A stretch of 64,000 nucleotides of DNA from Polyangium spumosum (GTDB taxonomy: Bacteria > Myxococcota_A > Polyangia > Polyangiales > Polyangiaceae). The stretch is from the NCBI RefSeq assembly GCF_009649845.1, contig NZ_WJIE01000026.1, positions 1-64,000 of the forward strand. Direction: 5' to 3'. How positions within the stretch are numbered: position 1 is the first letter of the stretch; every line of letters starts with the position of its first letter. The notes under the pieces were generated by a model that saw only the letters and a list, made by a program, of their open reading frames with translations, made no database searches and was not told the DNA's origin. This document shows, piece by piece, positions 24,385-33,599 of the stretch. The position numbers were made by a program, and so were the translations under genes.

Positions 24385-25659
24385 TCACTTCCCTTTCTTC
24401 TCGTCGAGCCGCCGCTGCAAGTATCCCCGCGAAATCCCCAGCCGTCTTGCAGCCTCCGATTTATTGCCAGCCTCCGCGATCGCTTTCTCGATTGCCTCGA
24501 CTGTGGGTGGTGGCGCAGCCGGAGATGCGCGCACCCCGAGCACCTGCTCGACCGCCGATAGCTTGATGCCCATCCCTGGATCCATCGATGCAACCACGCG
24601 GTCCAGATCCCGAACGTTGCCCGGCCACCCCTGGAGCATCAAGAGCTCGACCGCCTCGACGTCGACGCGCATCCGCCCGAAATCGAGCTGCCCATACCTA
24701 CGTTCCCAGAGCGCCCTCATCATGGCAAAAAGGTCTTCGGGACGCTTTGCGAGCGACGGCAAGCGAACGCGATAGGTGAATCGCGCCAGCAGATCCCGCC
24801 GGAACGTGCCTCGCTCGACACATTCGGTGAGGTCCCGATTCGTCGCGGCGACGATGGCGACGTCGACCGGCAGCTCACGTGCACCGCCCAGGGACATCAC
24901 GCCGTGACCATCGAGTACGCGCAAGAGCTTCGGCTGCGAAGAGGTCGGCAACTCCCCGAGTTCGTCCAGAAAAACGGCACCGCCGTGGTGTGATCGCAGC
25001 ACTCCCGGCCTGGCCTCCACGCTCCCCGAAAATGCTCCTCGTTCCCAGCCGAAGAGCTGTCCCTCGAAGAGCGTCTCCGGGATACCGGCCACGTTGACGG
25101 CCGTGTACTTGTGCAATCGACCGAGCGCCCGCGCCACCTCCTGCGCCAGCGCCTCCTTTCCGGTTCCCGTCGGACCTTCGATCAGCACGGGATGCATTCG
25201 ACGCACGCCGATTGCCGCCACGGCCGCGCGAACGTCCGTGAGTCCGAAAGGCCCGACGAGGCTTCCCAGCGGCTCCACGGGTCGAAGCGGGCCTCGATAC
25301 GCCTCCCGAAAAACGAGCAACGTGCCGCCGATGCGCAAAACCGTGCCATCCTCGATGGGCACCTTCGTCCCAGCTTCGAGCCGGTGCCCGTTCCGGTAAG
25401 TAAAATTGCGCGAGCCGAGGTCTTCGACCTTCCAGCGCCCTCCCTCGAACATGAACGCAAGGTGCTGGCCGGAGACCTTGGCATCGACGATGCCGGCGTC
25501 TGCAAGCCAAAGACGCCCGACCGGCTTACCCAGCGGAGGCGTCGGTAAGGCGGCTGATTCAGGGAATGCCGCGAGCAAGACGGGGCGCCCGCGGTCCGCT
25601 TGCTCGGCGGTCGGTGGTCGATGCTCCTCGGTGGTCGGTGGCAAACCGGGTCGGGTCAT
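24385..25659 (-). CDS. FHA-domain sigma-54-dependent transcriptional activator
   Basis: 424 aa. FHA phosphothreonine-binding domain about 27-118 ('KVSGQHLAFMFEGGRW', 'SRNFTYRNG'), AAA+ core about 125-360 with Walker A 'GPTGTGKEALAQE', Walker B region 'AVFLDELGELP' and arginine-finger helix, and a C-terminal Fis-type HTH ('KSEAARRLGISRGYLQRR'). The sigma-54-contact loop reads GAFSGS instead of GAFTGA. A receiver domain is absent, so FHA binding to a phosphorylated kinase is the probable input; the kinase gene lies 6 bp upstream on the same strand. Confidence 0.9.
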   Translation of the reverse strand: MTRPGLPPTTEEHRPPTAEQADRGRPVLLAAFPESAALPTPPLGKPVGRLWLADAGIVDAKVSGQHLAFMFEGGRWKVEDLGSRNFTYRNGHRLEAGTKVPIEDGTVLRIGGTLLVFREAYRGPLRPVEPLGSLVGPFGLTDVRAAVAAIGVRRMHPVLIEGPTGTGKEALAQEVARALGRLHKYTAVNVAGIPETLFEGQLFGWERGAFSGSVEARPGVLRSHHGGAVFLDELGELPTSSQPKLLRVLDGHGVMSLGGARELPVDVAIVAATNRDLTECVERGTFRRDLLARFTYRVRLPSLAKRPEDLFAMMRALWERRYGQLDFGRMRVDVEAVELLMLQGWPGNVRDLDRVVASMDPGMGIKLSAVEQVLGVRASPAAPPPTVEAIEKAIAEAGNKSEAARRLGISRGYLQRRLDEKKGK

Positions 25660-25665
25660 GGCTTC

Positions 25666-27396
25666 TCAGTCCAGATAAACGAGTACATGGACGGGCGCGG
25701 TCTCGCGGGGGCCGACGCGCAGCCTGAGCCCCCGGCAGAGAACCGAGCTCTTGAAACCTTCTCGATTATCGGCAATTCGCTGTTCGGGGTAAAGATCCTT
25801 GGTCCCCTCGACGATACGTACGAGGATGCGGCCGTACGCCAGGTCCTTCGTGCTCGCACGCAGGACGTGCACGCGGTCTCCGCCGTCGCGCGCGATGTTC
25901 GACATCGGGGCGCAGGCGCGCTCACCGGTCCTCTCATTGCGCATGCATACCATCGCGCGCGGGTGGGTACCCGTCAGATCCCTGTTCCCCTCGATCGCCA
26001 CGGCCCCTGTTACGCGGAGGCTCCAGGTTTGCTCGATGAGGGGCTTGTCCTCGCAATGATCCGGATTGCACGCACGCCCTGACTGACACCCGCCTCGACT
26101 GTCGCAGCAAGGCAAGGATAGATTTGCGGGGGGCGACTCGACGACGGTCGGCCGCACCGTCGCCGTGGGGACGTTCTTCGGATTGAAGTCGATGGGGATG
26201 CCTTCGCTGGAGTTGGCATCGGATTTCCCGCGCATGAACAACCAAAGTACGAACGCGCCTAACGCGGCGGCCCCTGCGAGTGCTAGCAAGAGGAACGGCA
26301 AGTTCGGTCCGTTCTTCGAGCCAGAGCGGGTTGGAGGAGGCGGAATGGACTGCGGTGCCGGAGGATAATACCCGCTTGGAGAACTGGCTGTCGGACCTCT
26401 GGGAGGAGGCCCGACGGGCGGCGTAGACATCCCCTCGGTGAAGAATACGGGCGTCTGCGCCGATGTTGGCGGGACGTGCGCGGCCGTCGGCGCCGCGTGC
26501 GCTTGCGTGGCCCCGGAAAGCGAAGCGCTCCCCGTGCGCAGGATGTCGCGCAATGCGCCGCCATTGGCAGGGCGGCGGCGAGGATCGAGCGCAAGACACG
26601 CGCGGAGGGTCGCTACCCAGGGGCTTTCGGACCCAGGCGGCGGCCATGGTAGACGCTGCTCCCAGGCCGCGCGGTATGCGTCGTGGTAGGCCGGCAGCAG
26701 AGCATCCGGGGGCAAACCCGTAGGGTGTGCGCCGAAAAGAAGCTCCCAGCCGAGCACGCCGAAGGCGAATACATCACGGGCAAAGCCCTCCCGATCCGGC
26801 GACGATGGTCCGGGGAAAACGAGCTCGGGCGGGAGGTAGGGGGTGGTACCGACGACGGCCCCGAACGTCGTGATCGGCGAGGGATTGCCCGCGGGCGCCG
26901 ATATGCCGAAATCCACAAGCTTGACGCCGCCCGGCGTGAAGGGGGCAGACCAGAACGCATCGGTCACGAGGATGTTGTCGGGTTTGAGATCCCGATGAAC
27001 GATACCGAGCGCATGCACGTGCGCGAGGACCGCTGCGAGCTGGTCGAGCACGGCGATCCGATACTCGGACCTCATGCGAGCATCCCGAGCCGCCGCAGCC
27101 AGGGATTGTCCCTGCACGAGGTCGAAGACGAGCCCGATGAGATCCTCGACCGAGTCCCTGAACAGCTCGCGGCACGGGACGAGCCCGGGGTGCGACACGC
27201 CCTGGAGGGCCTGCGCCTCGCGCCATGCCCGCTCTGCCGCGCCCTTCTCGAGCTCGCGGAGGGCGATCAGCTTGAGCGCACGAGGAGCGCCGTCATCGAG
27301 GACATCGGATGCTTCCCAGACAGACCCCTGCCCGCCTTTTCCAAGACGTCTCTTCAGTTCGTAGCGGTTGACGCGGGCCCCAGCGTTGATCTCCAC
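25666..27396 (-). CDS. Hanks-type Ser/Thr kinase with TM and Cys-rich extracellular domain
   Basis: 576 aa from GTG 27396. Kinase domain about 11-270: 'LGKGGQGSVWEA', Lys in 'RALKLIAL', 'HRDLKPDNIL', 'DFGISA', 'LPPEL'. A Pro-rich linker leads to a TM ('LPFLLLALAGAAALGAFVLWL') and a ~150-residue outer domain with a Cys cluster ('LPCCDSRGGCQSGRACNPDHC') and a beta-rich sensor-like body. Paralogous over its full length to the kinase at 50171. It stops 6 bp before the FHA activator gene, so the pair likely forms a kinase-to-transcription circuit. Confidence 0.9.
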   Translation of the reverse strand: MEINAGARVNRYELKRRLGKGGQGSVWEASDVLDDGAPRALKLIALRELEKGAAERAWREAQALQGVSHPGLVPCRELFRDSVEDLIGLVFDLVQGQSLAAAARDARMRSEYRIAVLDQLAAVLAHVHALGIVHRDLKPDNILVTDAFWSAPFTPGGVKLVDFGISAPAGNPSPITTFGAVVGTTPYLPPELVFPGPSSPDREGFARDVFAFGVLGWELLFGAHPTGLPPDALLPAYHDAYRAAWEQRLPWPPPGSESPWVATLRACLALDPRRRPANGGALRDILRTGSASLSGATQAHAAPTAAHVPPTSAQTPVFFTEGMSTPPVGPPPRGPTASSPSGYYPPAPQSIPPPPTRSGSKNGPNLPFLLLALAGAAALGAFVLWLFMRGKSDANSSEGIPIDFNPKNVPTATVRPTVVESPPANLSLPCCDSRGGCQSGRACNPDHCEDKPLIEQTWSLRVTGAVAIEGNRDLTGTHPRAMVCMRNERTGERACAPMSNIARDGGDRVHVLRASTKDLAYGRILVRIVEGTKDLYPEQRIADNREGFKSSVLCRGLRLRVGPRETAPVHVLVYLD

Positions 27397-27636
27397 GAGT
27401 GTAGGTCATACAACGGGAAGGGGCCGAACGGAAGAAAGATGCGCGGGAGCCTGATCGCGATCAGGCGCGTCGGGGGACGAACCTGATCGCTGGCAGCGAC
27501 GCGGGTCTGACGCAGTACGGCAACCGAAGTCATTTCAAAGACTTGTGCACGCCCTCTGTGAACGAGGACAGGCACGAAGGGTGCGATCCGCAGCGTGTCC
27601 GTCGCGCCTGGACGCGACGAACTGAGGAGGAACATC

Positions 27637-28578
27637 GTGAAGAGTCGATACGAACTACAGGAGAAGCTTGGCGAGGGTGGCTTCGGGGTCGTCCATCGAG
27701 CCGTCGACAAGGAGACCGGGCAGGTCGTGGCCATCAAGATCCTGAAGGATCGAAGCCCCGACGGGAAGGCCCGCTTCCAGCGCGAGGCCCTGATGCTCTA
27801 CAAGGAGCTCGACAACCCGTTCATCGTGGATCTCGTCGACCATGACCTCGAGGCCGAGGAGCCGTACATCGTCCTCGAGTTCTGCGATCAGGGCTCGCTC
27901 CGCAACCTGATCGGTAAATTGACCTGGCGGTCCGTGGCCGGGATCCTGGTCCAGGTGATCGAGGGGTTGCGAGCCATCCACGACAAGAAGGGGTTTCATC
28001 GTGACCTCAAGCCCGACAATTTGCTTGTAAAGACCGAGGAGCCTCGCACGTTCGTCGTGAAAATTGCCGATTTTGGCCTGGCGCGGGTTCCTGGCGTCGG
28101 AACCATGATGACGAGAGGCCCCGGAGGTACACGAGGGTACATCGCCCGAGAGATTCTCGAGGGCGATGCATTCAGCGCCGCAGCGGACATTTATTCGCTC
28201 GGCGTCGTGGTCACGGAGCTCTTGACCGGCGCAAGGGACCCGTCGGCTCTCCAGAACGCGGACCTGCCCCCGGCGTTCCGGAACCTCGTCCTCGATATGA
28301 CGAGCGACAAGCCCGAGAACCGCCCGGACGCTGGTCGGATCGCGGCGGTGCTCCTATCCCTGCTCAATCCGCCGCCCGTGCAGATTCCCCAGCAGCAGCG
28401 GGCGCCCGTGGCAAACCCATCCGCCGCATCGGGGTTGTCGGCGCCCGTCGTGATCGGCGGTTTGCTCCTGACCGTCGCGGCGTTCACGGCCCTCGCCGCG
28501 CTCGCCGAGGGGCGTCCGGAGTGGGACGAGAGCGTTCGACGATACCGAGGGAAGGATGGTCGATTCAAGAAGCCGTGA
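27637..28578 (+). CDS. Hanks-type Ser/Thr kinase, short, with C-terminal TM
   Basis: 313 aa from GTG 27637, placed 6 bp after GAGGAGG; the GTG at 27595 lacks such a site. Full kinase motifs: 'LGEGGFGVVHRAVD', Lys in 'VAIKILKD', 'HRDLKPDNLL', 'DFGLAR', and a variant APE ('GYIAREILEG' in place of the usual APE). A TM helix ('APVVIGGLLLTVAAFTALAAL') and a short basic tail follow. Divergent from the kinase-FHA operon with a ~240-bp shared upstream region. The altered APE motif is seen in the sequence and could affect activation-loop packing. Confidence 0.88.
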   Translation: MKSRYELQEKLGEGGFGVVHRAVDKETGQVVAIKILKDRSPDGKARFQREALMLYKELDNPFIVDLVDHDLEAEEPYIVLEFCDQGSLRNLIGKLTWRSVAGILVQVIEGLRAIHDKKGFHRDLKPDNLLVKTEEPRTFVVKIADFGLARVPGVGTMMTRGPGGTRGYIAREILEGDAFSAAADIYSLGVVVTELLTGARDPSALQNADLPPAFRNLVLDMTSDKPENRPDAGRIAAVLLSLLNPPPVQIPQQQRAPVANPSAASGLSAPVVIGGLLLTVAAFTALAALAEGRPEWDESVRRYRGKDGRFKKP

Positions 28579-28738
28579 CGGGACCGATCGCGATCACGGC
28601 CGCTGCCCGGACAGATGATCGCGAGCAGCAGAAGCGCTGCGGAATGAGCGGCACGTATCGCGAAGGCGAGCGGCACGACCCATGCAATGACCAATGCACG
28701 CGCCGAGACTGGTGCGTGCATACGAAGGAGACTCGACG

Positions 28739-28906
28739 ATGTCGAAGCATCAACCGAAGCCCAACGATCAGCGTTCCGACGTGAAGAATCCCAACAACCC
28801 CGCGTACCGGGACGACCGCAACAACCGCATCGAACAAGGGCACCCCAACGTGCCCCCGCCGCCGCAGGGCCAGCCGCCGGCCCCCAAGCAGGAGCCGAAG
28901 AAGTAG
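28739..28906 (+). CDS. small disordered hydrophilic protein
   Basis: 55 aa from ATG 28739, 8 bp after AAGGAG; the in-frame ATG at 28694 has no such site. Asn/Pro/Gln/Lys-rich and almost certainly unfolded ('VKNPNNPAYRDDRNNR', 'PPPPQGQPPAPKQEPKK'). Similar 'KNPNNPAY' small proteins occur in many proteobacteria without known function. Followed by a strong hairpin. Confidence 0.6.
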   Translation: MSKHQPKPNDQRSDVKNPNNPAYRDDRNNRIEQGHPNVPPPPQGQPPAPKQEPKK

Positions 28907-28921
28907 CGTGAATCGCGCGGG

Positions 28922-28943
28922 GCGCCCCTCACGTCGGGGGCGC
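28922..28943 (+). terminator. hairpin after the 28739 gene
   Basis: GCGCCCC (28922-28928), 8-nt loop, GGGGCGC (28937-28943), 15 bp after the stop. No T-run follows, but the position and 7 G-C pairs suit a myxobacterial terminator. Confidence 0.45.
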
Positions 28944-29373
28944 TCCGCGCCCCTTCGCTTTCGTGTAACCACTTACCACGTGTAGCTTCCGCTTCATGCG
29001 GTCCCCCGCGCGTTTGTGCGCTCAACCTCATGCGCCTCACGGCGATGCTCGCGCACCCCCCAGGGCGCTGCGCACGTCACGCGCTGTTCGGTAGGACCGT
29101 TCGTGCAGGGCGCCGCTCGTCCGCCAGGATGCCTGCGTCCGCCCGCTTGCCGGAGAGCTTGCTGGAACGTCAAGCTGGCGTTTGCCCTGGCCGCCCTCCG
29201 TCTCTTCTGTGGCCTCACGATGGCCTCAACCCACATCCCAAGACGTCTCCAGATGTCTCGCCATGTCGCCTCCCCCGCCCTCGTCAAACTTCGCAAAAGT
29301 GGCTGGAATGATGCTGTTTCCGATGTCCTTCTCAGGGGTTAGCGAGGACCACCTCGCGCCCCGAGCCCGCATT

Positions 29374-29417
29374 TCCTAAACCGAAGGTCGCAGGTCCGAT
29401 TCCTGCCGGGGGTGCCA
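29374..29417 (+). other. 3' half of tRNA-Arg(CCT): probable attachment-site scar
   Basis: Anticodon loop TTCCTAA (29373-29379), 3' anticodon stem and variable loop (29380-29389), T-stem GCAGG/CCTGC (29390-29394 and 29402-29406) around loop TCCGATT, acceptor 3' strand CGGGGGT (29407-29413), discriminator G and encoded CCA (29415-29417). Upstream sequence does not supply ACCCCCG or a D-arm, so the 5' half is missing. Tyrosine integrases commonly duplicate exactly this tRNA 3' segment; the orientation predicts that the intact tRNA and the element body lie to the left. Confidence 0.65.
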
Positions 29418-29446
29418 GTAGTTCCGCGGACTTAGCTCACGTTCTT

Positions 29447-29806
29447 GTGCCGCCGGTCATCAGCCTTGGCCTTGTGCCGCCCCTGGAGGGGGAAACGGGG
29501 CGGTGTCAAGGGGGAGAGGCGCAGGGCGAACGGACGGGGGCGAGCGGTGAAGCCGGCCCGGGGACGACGGCCCGCGACGAGGTGAGCGTACCCACGGAAG
29601 GGCCGACTGCCGCAAAGTCGGATGCCGGACGCGCAGCGGGGCACCTCGTCGAGCTTGCGCGTGCCCTGGCTGACGTGGTGGTCGGGGCCATCGCTGCAAG
29701 CGATGCAGAGGCCGCGTGGGTGGCCCTGGGTAGGCTGGCGAGCGTCGTGGAGAAGGCACATGCGATTCGGGCGGTACCGGAGAGCGACGACCAGCGGATA
29801 GGTTGA
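29447..29806 (+). CDS. small Ala-rich helical protein, uncertain
   Basis: 119 aa. The N-terminal half is low-complexity; the C-terminal half ('GHLVELARALADVVVGAIAA', 'EAAWVALGRLASVVEKAHA') is convincingly helical. No clear Shine-Dalgarno, no family, and competing frames on the minus strand. Could be a remnant. Confidence 0.3.
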   Translation: MPPVISLGLVPPLEGETGRCQGGEAQGERTGASGEAGPGTTARDEVSVPTEGPTAAKSDAGRAAGHLVELARALADVVVGAIAASDAEAAWVALGRLASVVEKAHAIRAVPESDDQRIG

Positions 29807-30383
29807 TAGACGAACGCTCCGATCACGATGCCCGCAACGGGTGGTCACGATGGCGCGAAACGGGTGGTCACGATGGCGCGAAACGGGTGCGCAATGGTGG
29901 GCATGTGGAGCGGGCTGCCGCGCTTCCTGGAGGACCTGCTGATCCCGCTGGATATTGCCCGCAGTCGGTCGCCACCGCATCGGAAAAGGCAGCTCCACTG
30001 AGGCACGTCATGTCAAAAATGTGAATTTTCTAACACTTACGATCGTGCAGCCCCCCGCGCGTCGAGGACCTACTGATTCCCTCTTGCAGGTCGGCAAAGG
30101 TTGTGAGACGCGTACCTTTGTGAGTCTGGATGCTGTCAGGGGGTTCTGGTCAGCCAACCAGGCGTTCCCGTCTCACCACGACGCCCAAGGGGCTGCCCGA
30201 CGGGCTCAAGAAACTGCGCCTTCCGGCGGGCCGCGTTGGCCGAGGCTCGACGAACCTGGGACCCCGCATGCCTGCGCGCCGTCTTGAAGCCATGGGGGCG
30301 CCCATTCTGCACGATTTGGGTACTGCTGTAACAGTGGAACGCCCGCACGAACGCTCCTGCTACGGCTCGGGGGTGGTCTGAGG

Positions 30384-33300
30384 ATGCCGGCCGCCGGTGG
30401 ACCGACCACACAGTCCGGCATCCACTACCAGGATGCGCTGGCCGCCCTCTATCTCGGGCGCATGTGTGATCCGCGAGAGCGGCCGCTGAGAGATCACGTG
30501 CGCGAGGTACGCGTCGAGGCACCCGCAGAAGTAGATGACATTGAAATCGTGTTCGCTCACGGCGGGCGCAGCTGGATACAGGCGAAAGAGCGGATTCGCG
30601 TCGGAAGCGAAGAATGGGTAACCGCGTGGCAAAGCTTTGAGAACAGGCGATTTGCGGCCGATTTCGGCAAGGAAGATCGCTTGGTGCTTTGGCTTGGGAT
30701 GACGTCAACCACGCACGAAGCTGTTGCCGAGGCAGCTCGCCGCGCGTGTTATGCAAGAGACCCTGAGGAGTGGTGGAACGATCTGTCGAGCGAACAGCAG
30801 ACCGCTGTCAACGCCGTCCAGGGGTTGCTTTCTGAAGTGAATCGCAACCACGAGACGCTGTTCGCGCTGCTAGCAGCGACGGCGATTGAGATTGCGCCAA
30901 CGGAGCGATTGCGAAGGGATTTTGTCCCTCAGTGGATGCCGCAATGCCATGAGACATCATCGGAAAGCTTGTTCGATATACTTGTCTCCAAGGCTGCGTC
31001 CGGTGCGCGGTATCGGCGCATCTTTACTGCGGCTCAATTGCTCCAGGAGCTGCGGGAGCAAGGAATTCGGATCGTCGACGTCCGCCCGGGGGTCGCTGCA
31101 TACCGGGCTGCAATTGGTCGACTCTATGGGCCAATGAGTATCCCCGGAACTTCTCTCGTCGGTATGACGAAGAGTTCCTTTCTATGGCCGACGCTGAGGG
31201 TTTGGGAACGTGAGCGTCCGCGCGTCCTGCTCGACGATGAGTACGTCCAAGAGGCCGGCGATCCGGTGGACCCGCACGCACTACCCGAAGGCGCCCGCTC
31301 ACGAGTCGTGATCGTTTCAGGGGCGGGTGGGGGAAAGTCGGCGCTGCTTCGTGCGCTCGCCCATCGGCATGCCGACTCAGTCTGGGTCCCCGTCCTCATC
31401 TCACTTGCGGACTTGGCCCGCTCACAACGTCCGATAGCTGCGTTCCTGGACGAAGAGGTGTCGACCAAATTCGGCATCTCTGTCGACTGGACAGAGCTCG
31501 CTGAGAGCGGAATGCTGCTGCTCCTGCTCGACGGGCTCGATGAATTGTCGCTGCGCGAGAGAACTCAAGTCCTGGAAGCTGTGACGACGTTCTCAGCGCG
31601 CTTCCCAGACGTTCCCTGGATTCTAACTGCTCGTGAGACCGGAGCCTTGGCGGCGCCAATGGGCGCGCGCATTCTCGAACTGCAACCCCTGAGAGATGAC
31701 CAGATCGAAGCATTCTGCTCAGGGTGGTTACCGTCAGGTCACGAAGGGAAGGCGCAGCAGATTGCTATCGCTATCGCCCGCAGCCGCGAAGTCCGGCGCA
31801 TGGCAAGGGTCCCATTGCTGTTGTGTCTCATGGTCGACCATGCGATGACACAGTTCACGCCGCTGCCGGCCCGTCGAACGGAGCTGATCGAGCGCTATAT
31901 CGCCACGCTCCTCCGTCCTGACGCTCACAAACCAACCACAACGTTGCCGGACGATTTGAAGCTTCGCAGCGCGGCAGAGCAGCTCGCGTTCGCCGCGCTT
32001 GAACGCGGGGGCGTAGAGGTGTCGTCCCGAGACGCAATGCGCGTCCTCTCGGAGTCGCCGGCACAACTACTCTCCGCCCTTAAGTCGTGTGGCGTGCTCC
32101 GCGAGCAAGTAGGCGCGTATAGCTTCGTGTTCCCACTGATCCAAGAGTATCTCGCCGGGTGCTACATCCAAGAGCATCTTCCCCATGAAGTCGTGCGACG
32201 CTTTTCGGAGGATATTTCTCGGCCTTGGGCGCAAGCACTCGTGTTTGCCATCGAACAGTCGAACGATGCGGACGCACTCATCAATCGCATTCTGGAACTG
32301 CCCGATGACGCATTTCAAACAACACTGATGGCGGTCGGAAGGTGCGTTGCGAACGGGGCACGGGTGACGCCCGCCACTCGTAAGCGCATCGGGGATGCGC
32401 TCGCCGAGCGCTGGAAGTCGCAGACCGCACCGTCTGGCGTCGGAAAGCTGATCGCGGACGGGTTCGTTCATCCCATGTCCGAAAGTGTACGGCAGCGCCT
32501 CGAGAACGGGGAAGGTCTGCACGAAGGGGGAGCCGAGATCATCGTGGCCGCGGAAGATGACTCGCTTACCGAGTCCGTGCTTCGAGCGGTGTGTGCTGTA
32601 GGATTCCCGGGGCATGTGACAGCGTGGCAGGTAGCGATCGATCGAATTGCCGCTCGGGCAGCATCAATTTATCTGGAGCGCGCCCGTCAAACGATCACAA
32701 AATTCCCTGAGCGTGAAGTGATGTGGTTGGCGTACCTGCTGAGCAAGCTCGCGACCGCACCTACTTTCGACGATCCGCGCATGCGTGCTGCTGTTGATCC
32801 GGACATGAATCCTTTGATTCGTCTGGCGGCTCTTGTGCGACTGAGAAAGCTCGGCGAAGGCAGCGACGAGAAGCTGGTTAGTAACGCGCTGACCGACTTC
32901 TGGAAACATGAACTCCCTCACCCGTCTCCGGTATTCGACCTAATCTGCAACGCGATGTGGGAGTTGCCGGATCCCGTCTCGGCCTGGCGACGAGAACTAC
33001 GTCGAATCGAGTCGGTTGAACTTCACACATCCCCGCGCGACTGGTGGCTCCACGAGATGTCACCTCAAGAGGCATACTGGCGGCCATTGATGTGTAGCAT
33101 CGCCGACAAGACGCCTGCCGAAGCGGCGGTTAGATGTCTGCGTGAGCTTGAACGTGAGGAGCGCCTTGCTGGGGGGCGCCTGCACGCCACTTGGCTTACG
33201 CGCGCGTTCCTTGGCGATAGTGACGCATTCGCAGCCGTTACCGAACACCTTCCCAACTTGCGGCGTTCCGACATCGTTGCCTGGTTGCAGCTCGTGGGAC

Positions 33301-33527
33301 GGCACAGTTACGATGTCGTCGCCAAGGGCATCTTGCGGCTGATATCAGTCGAGAGAGCTGCGCGGCTAGAGCTGTCCCATATGCTCGCGTTCGTGCTTAC
33401 CCACGAGTTGGAGGTTCGGAACCCATGGAGCGGTTCGAGCGGACGTGCGCGTCGTCTGCATGCGGCAGCCGGCGAGGGGGGTCGGGTACTGCGCGCCTGG
33501 GCAGACGAAGCGGCTACTGGGTCGTAA
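30384..33527 (+). CDS. NACHT NTPase with Cap4/DUF4297-like nuclease domain (3' end interrupted by IS66)
   Basis: 1047 aa as it stands. The N-terminus resembles the DUF4297/Cap4 nuclease: 'TTQSGIHYQDALAALYLGRM' then D51/D52 ('EVDDIEIVF') and Q66-x-K68 ('SWIQAKER'), a PD-(D/E)xK-type site. The NACHT core has Walker A 'SGAGGGKSALLRALA' (312-326) and Walker B 'LLLLLDGLDELSL' (378-390), then 'PWILTARE' and winged-helix-like segments; the rest is HEAT-like helical repeats, presumably the sensor. Bacterial NACHT proteins with effector N-termini are known anti-phage NLR relatives. The stop codon at 33525-33527 lies inside the IS66 left end. Joining 33523 to 36171 restores one frame of 1187 aa, so about 140 C-terminal residues have been cut off. 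Confidence 0.85.
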   Translation: MPAAGGPTTQSGIHYQDALAALYLGRMCDPRERPLRDHVREVRVEAPAEVDDIEIVFAHGGRSWIQAKERIRVGSEEWVTAWQSFENRRFAADFGKEDRLVLWLGMTSTTHEAVAEAARRACYARDPEEWWNDLSSEQQTAVNAVQGLLSEVNRNHETLFALLAATAIEIAPTERLRRDFVPQWMPQCHETSSESLFDILVSKAASGARYRRIFTAAQLLQELREQGIRIVDVRPGVAAYRAAIGRLYGPMSIPGTSLVGMTKSSFLWPTLRVWERERPRVLLDDEYVQEAGDPVDPHALPEGARSRVVIVSGAGGGKSALLRALAHRHADSVWVPVLISLADLARSQRPIAAFLDEEVSTKFGISVDWTELAESGMLLLLLDGLDELSLRERTQVLEAVTTFSARFPDVPWILTARETGALAAPMGARILELQPLRDDQIEAFCSGWLPSGHEGKAQQIAIAIARSREVRRMARVPLLLCLMVDHAMTQFTPLPARRTELIERYIATLLRPDAHKPTTTLPDDLKLRSAAEQLAFAALERGGVEVSSRDAMRVLSESPAQLLSALKSCGVLREQVGAYSFVFPLIQEYLAGCYIQEHLPHEVVRRFSEDISRPWAQALVFAIEQSNDADALINRILELPDDAFQTTLMAVGRCVANGARVTPATRKRIGDALAERWKSQTAPSGVGKLIADGFVHPMSESVRQRLENGEGLHEGGAEIIVAAEDDSLTESVLRAVCAVGFPGHVTAWQVAIDRIAARAASIYLERARQTITKFPEREVMWLAYLLSKLATAPTFDDPRMRAAVDPDMNPLIRLAALVRLRKLGEGSDEKLVSNALTDFWKHELPHPSPVFDLICNAMWELPDPVSAWRRELRRIESVELHTSPRDWWLHEMSPQEAYWRPLMCSIADKTPAEAAVRCLRELEREERLAGGRLHATWLTRAFLGDSDAFAAVTEHLPNLRRSDIVAWLQLVGRHSYDVVAKGILRLISVERAARLELSHMLAFVLTHELEVRNPWSGSSGRARRLHAAAGEGGRVLRAWADEAATGS

Positions 33528-33599
33528 CCACCCGACCAACCGCACCCCCAAGGTCGGCGCTGTCCCTCGCGCGCCGCTCGCGCCGGATCCCGCCGCCGC

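Larger units (their letters stand above)
28944..30383. other. 1.4-kb gene-poor region
   Basis: Holds the tRNA 3' half at 29374-29417 and one weak ORF (29447-29806). The rest shows no convincing coding frame on either strand, no CRISPR-type repeats and no full tRNA. It separates the kinase/restriction block from the defence island to the right. Confidence 0.5.

Noticed and set aside
29340-29417. A complete tRNA gene
   Set aside because: Only the 3' half folds; no matching acceptor 5' strand (ACCCCCG), D-arm or 5' anticodon stem is present upstream.
29432-29998. 188-codon minus-strand frame in the gene-poor region
   Set aside because: Composition is Arg/His/Pro-rich like other shadow frames and no start signal is visible.
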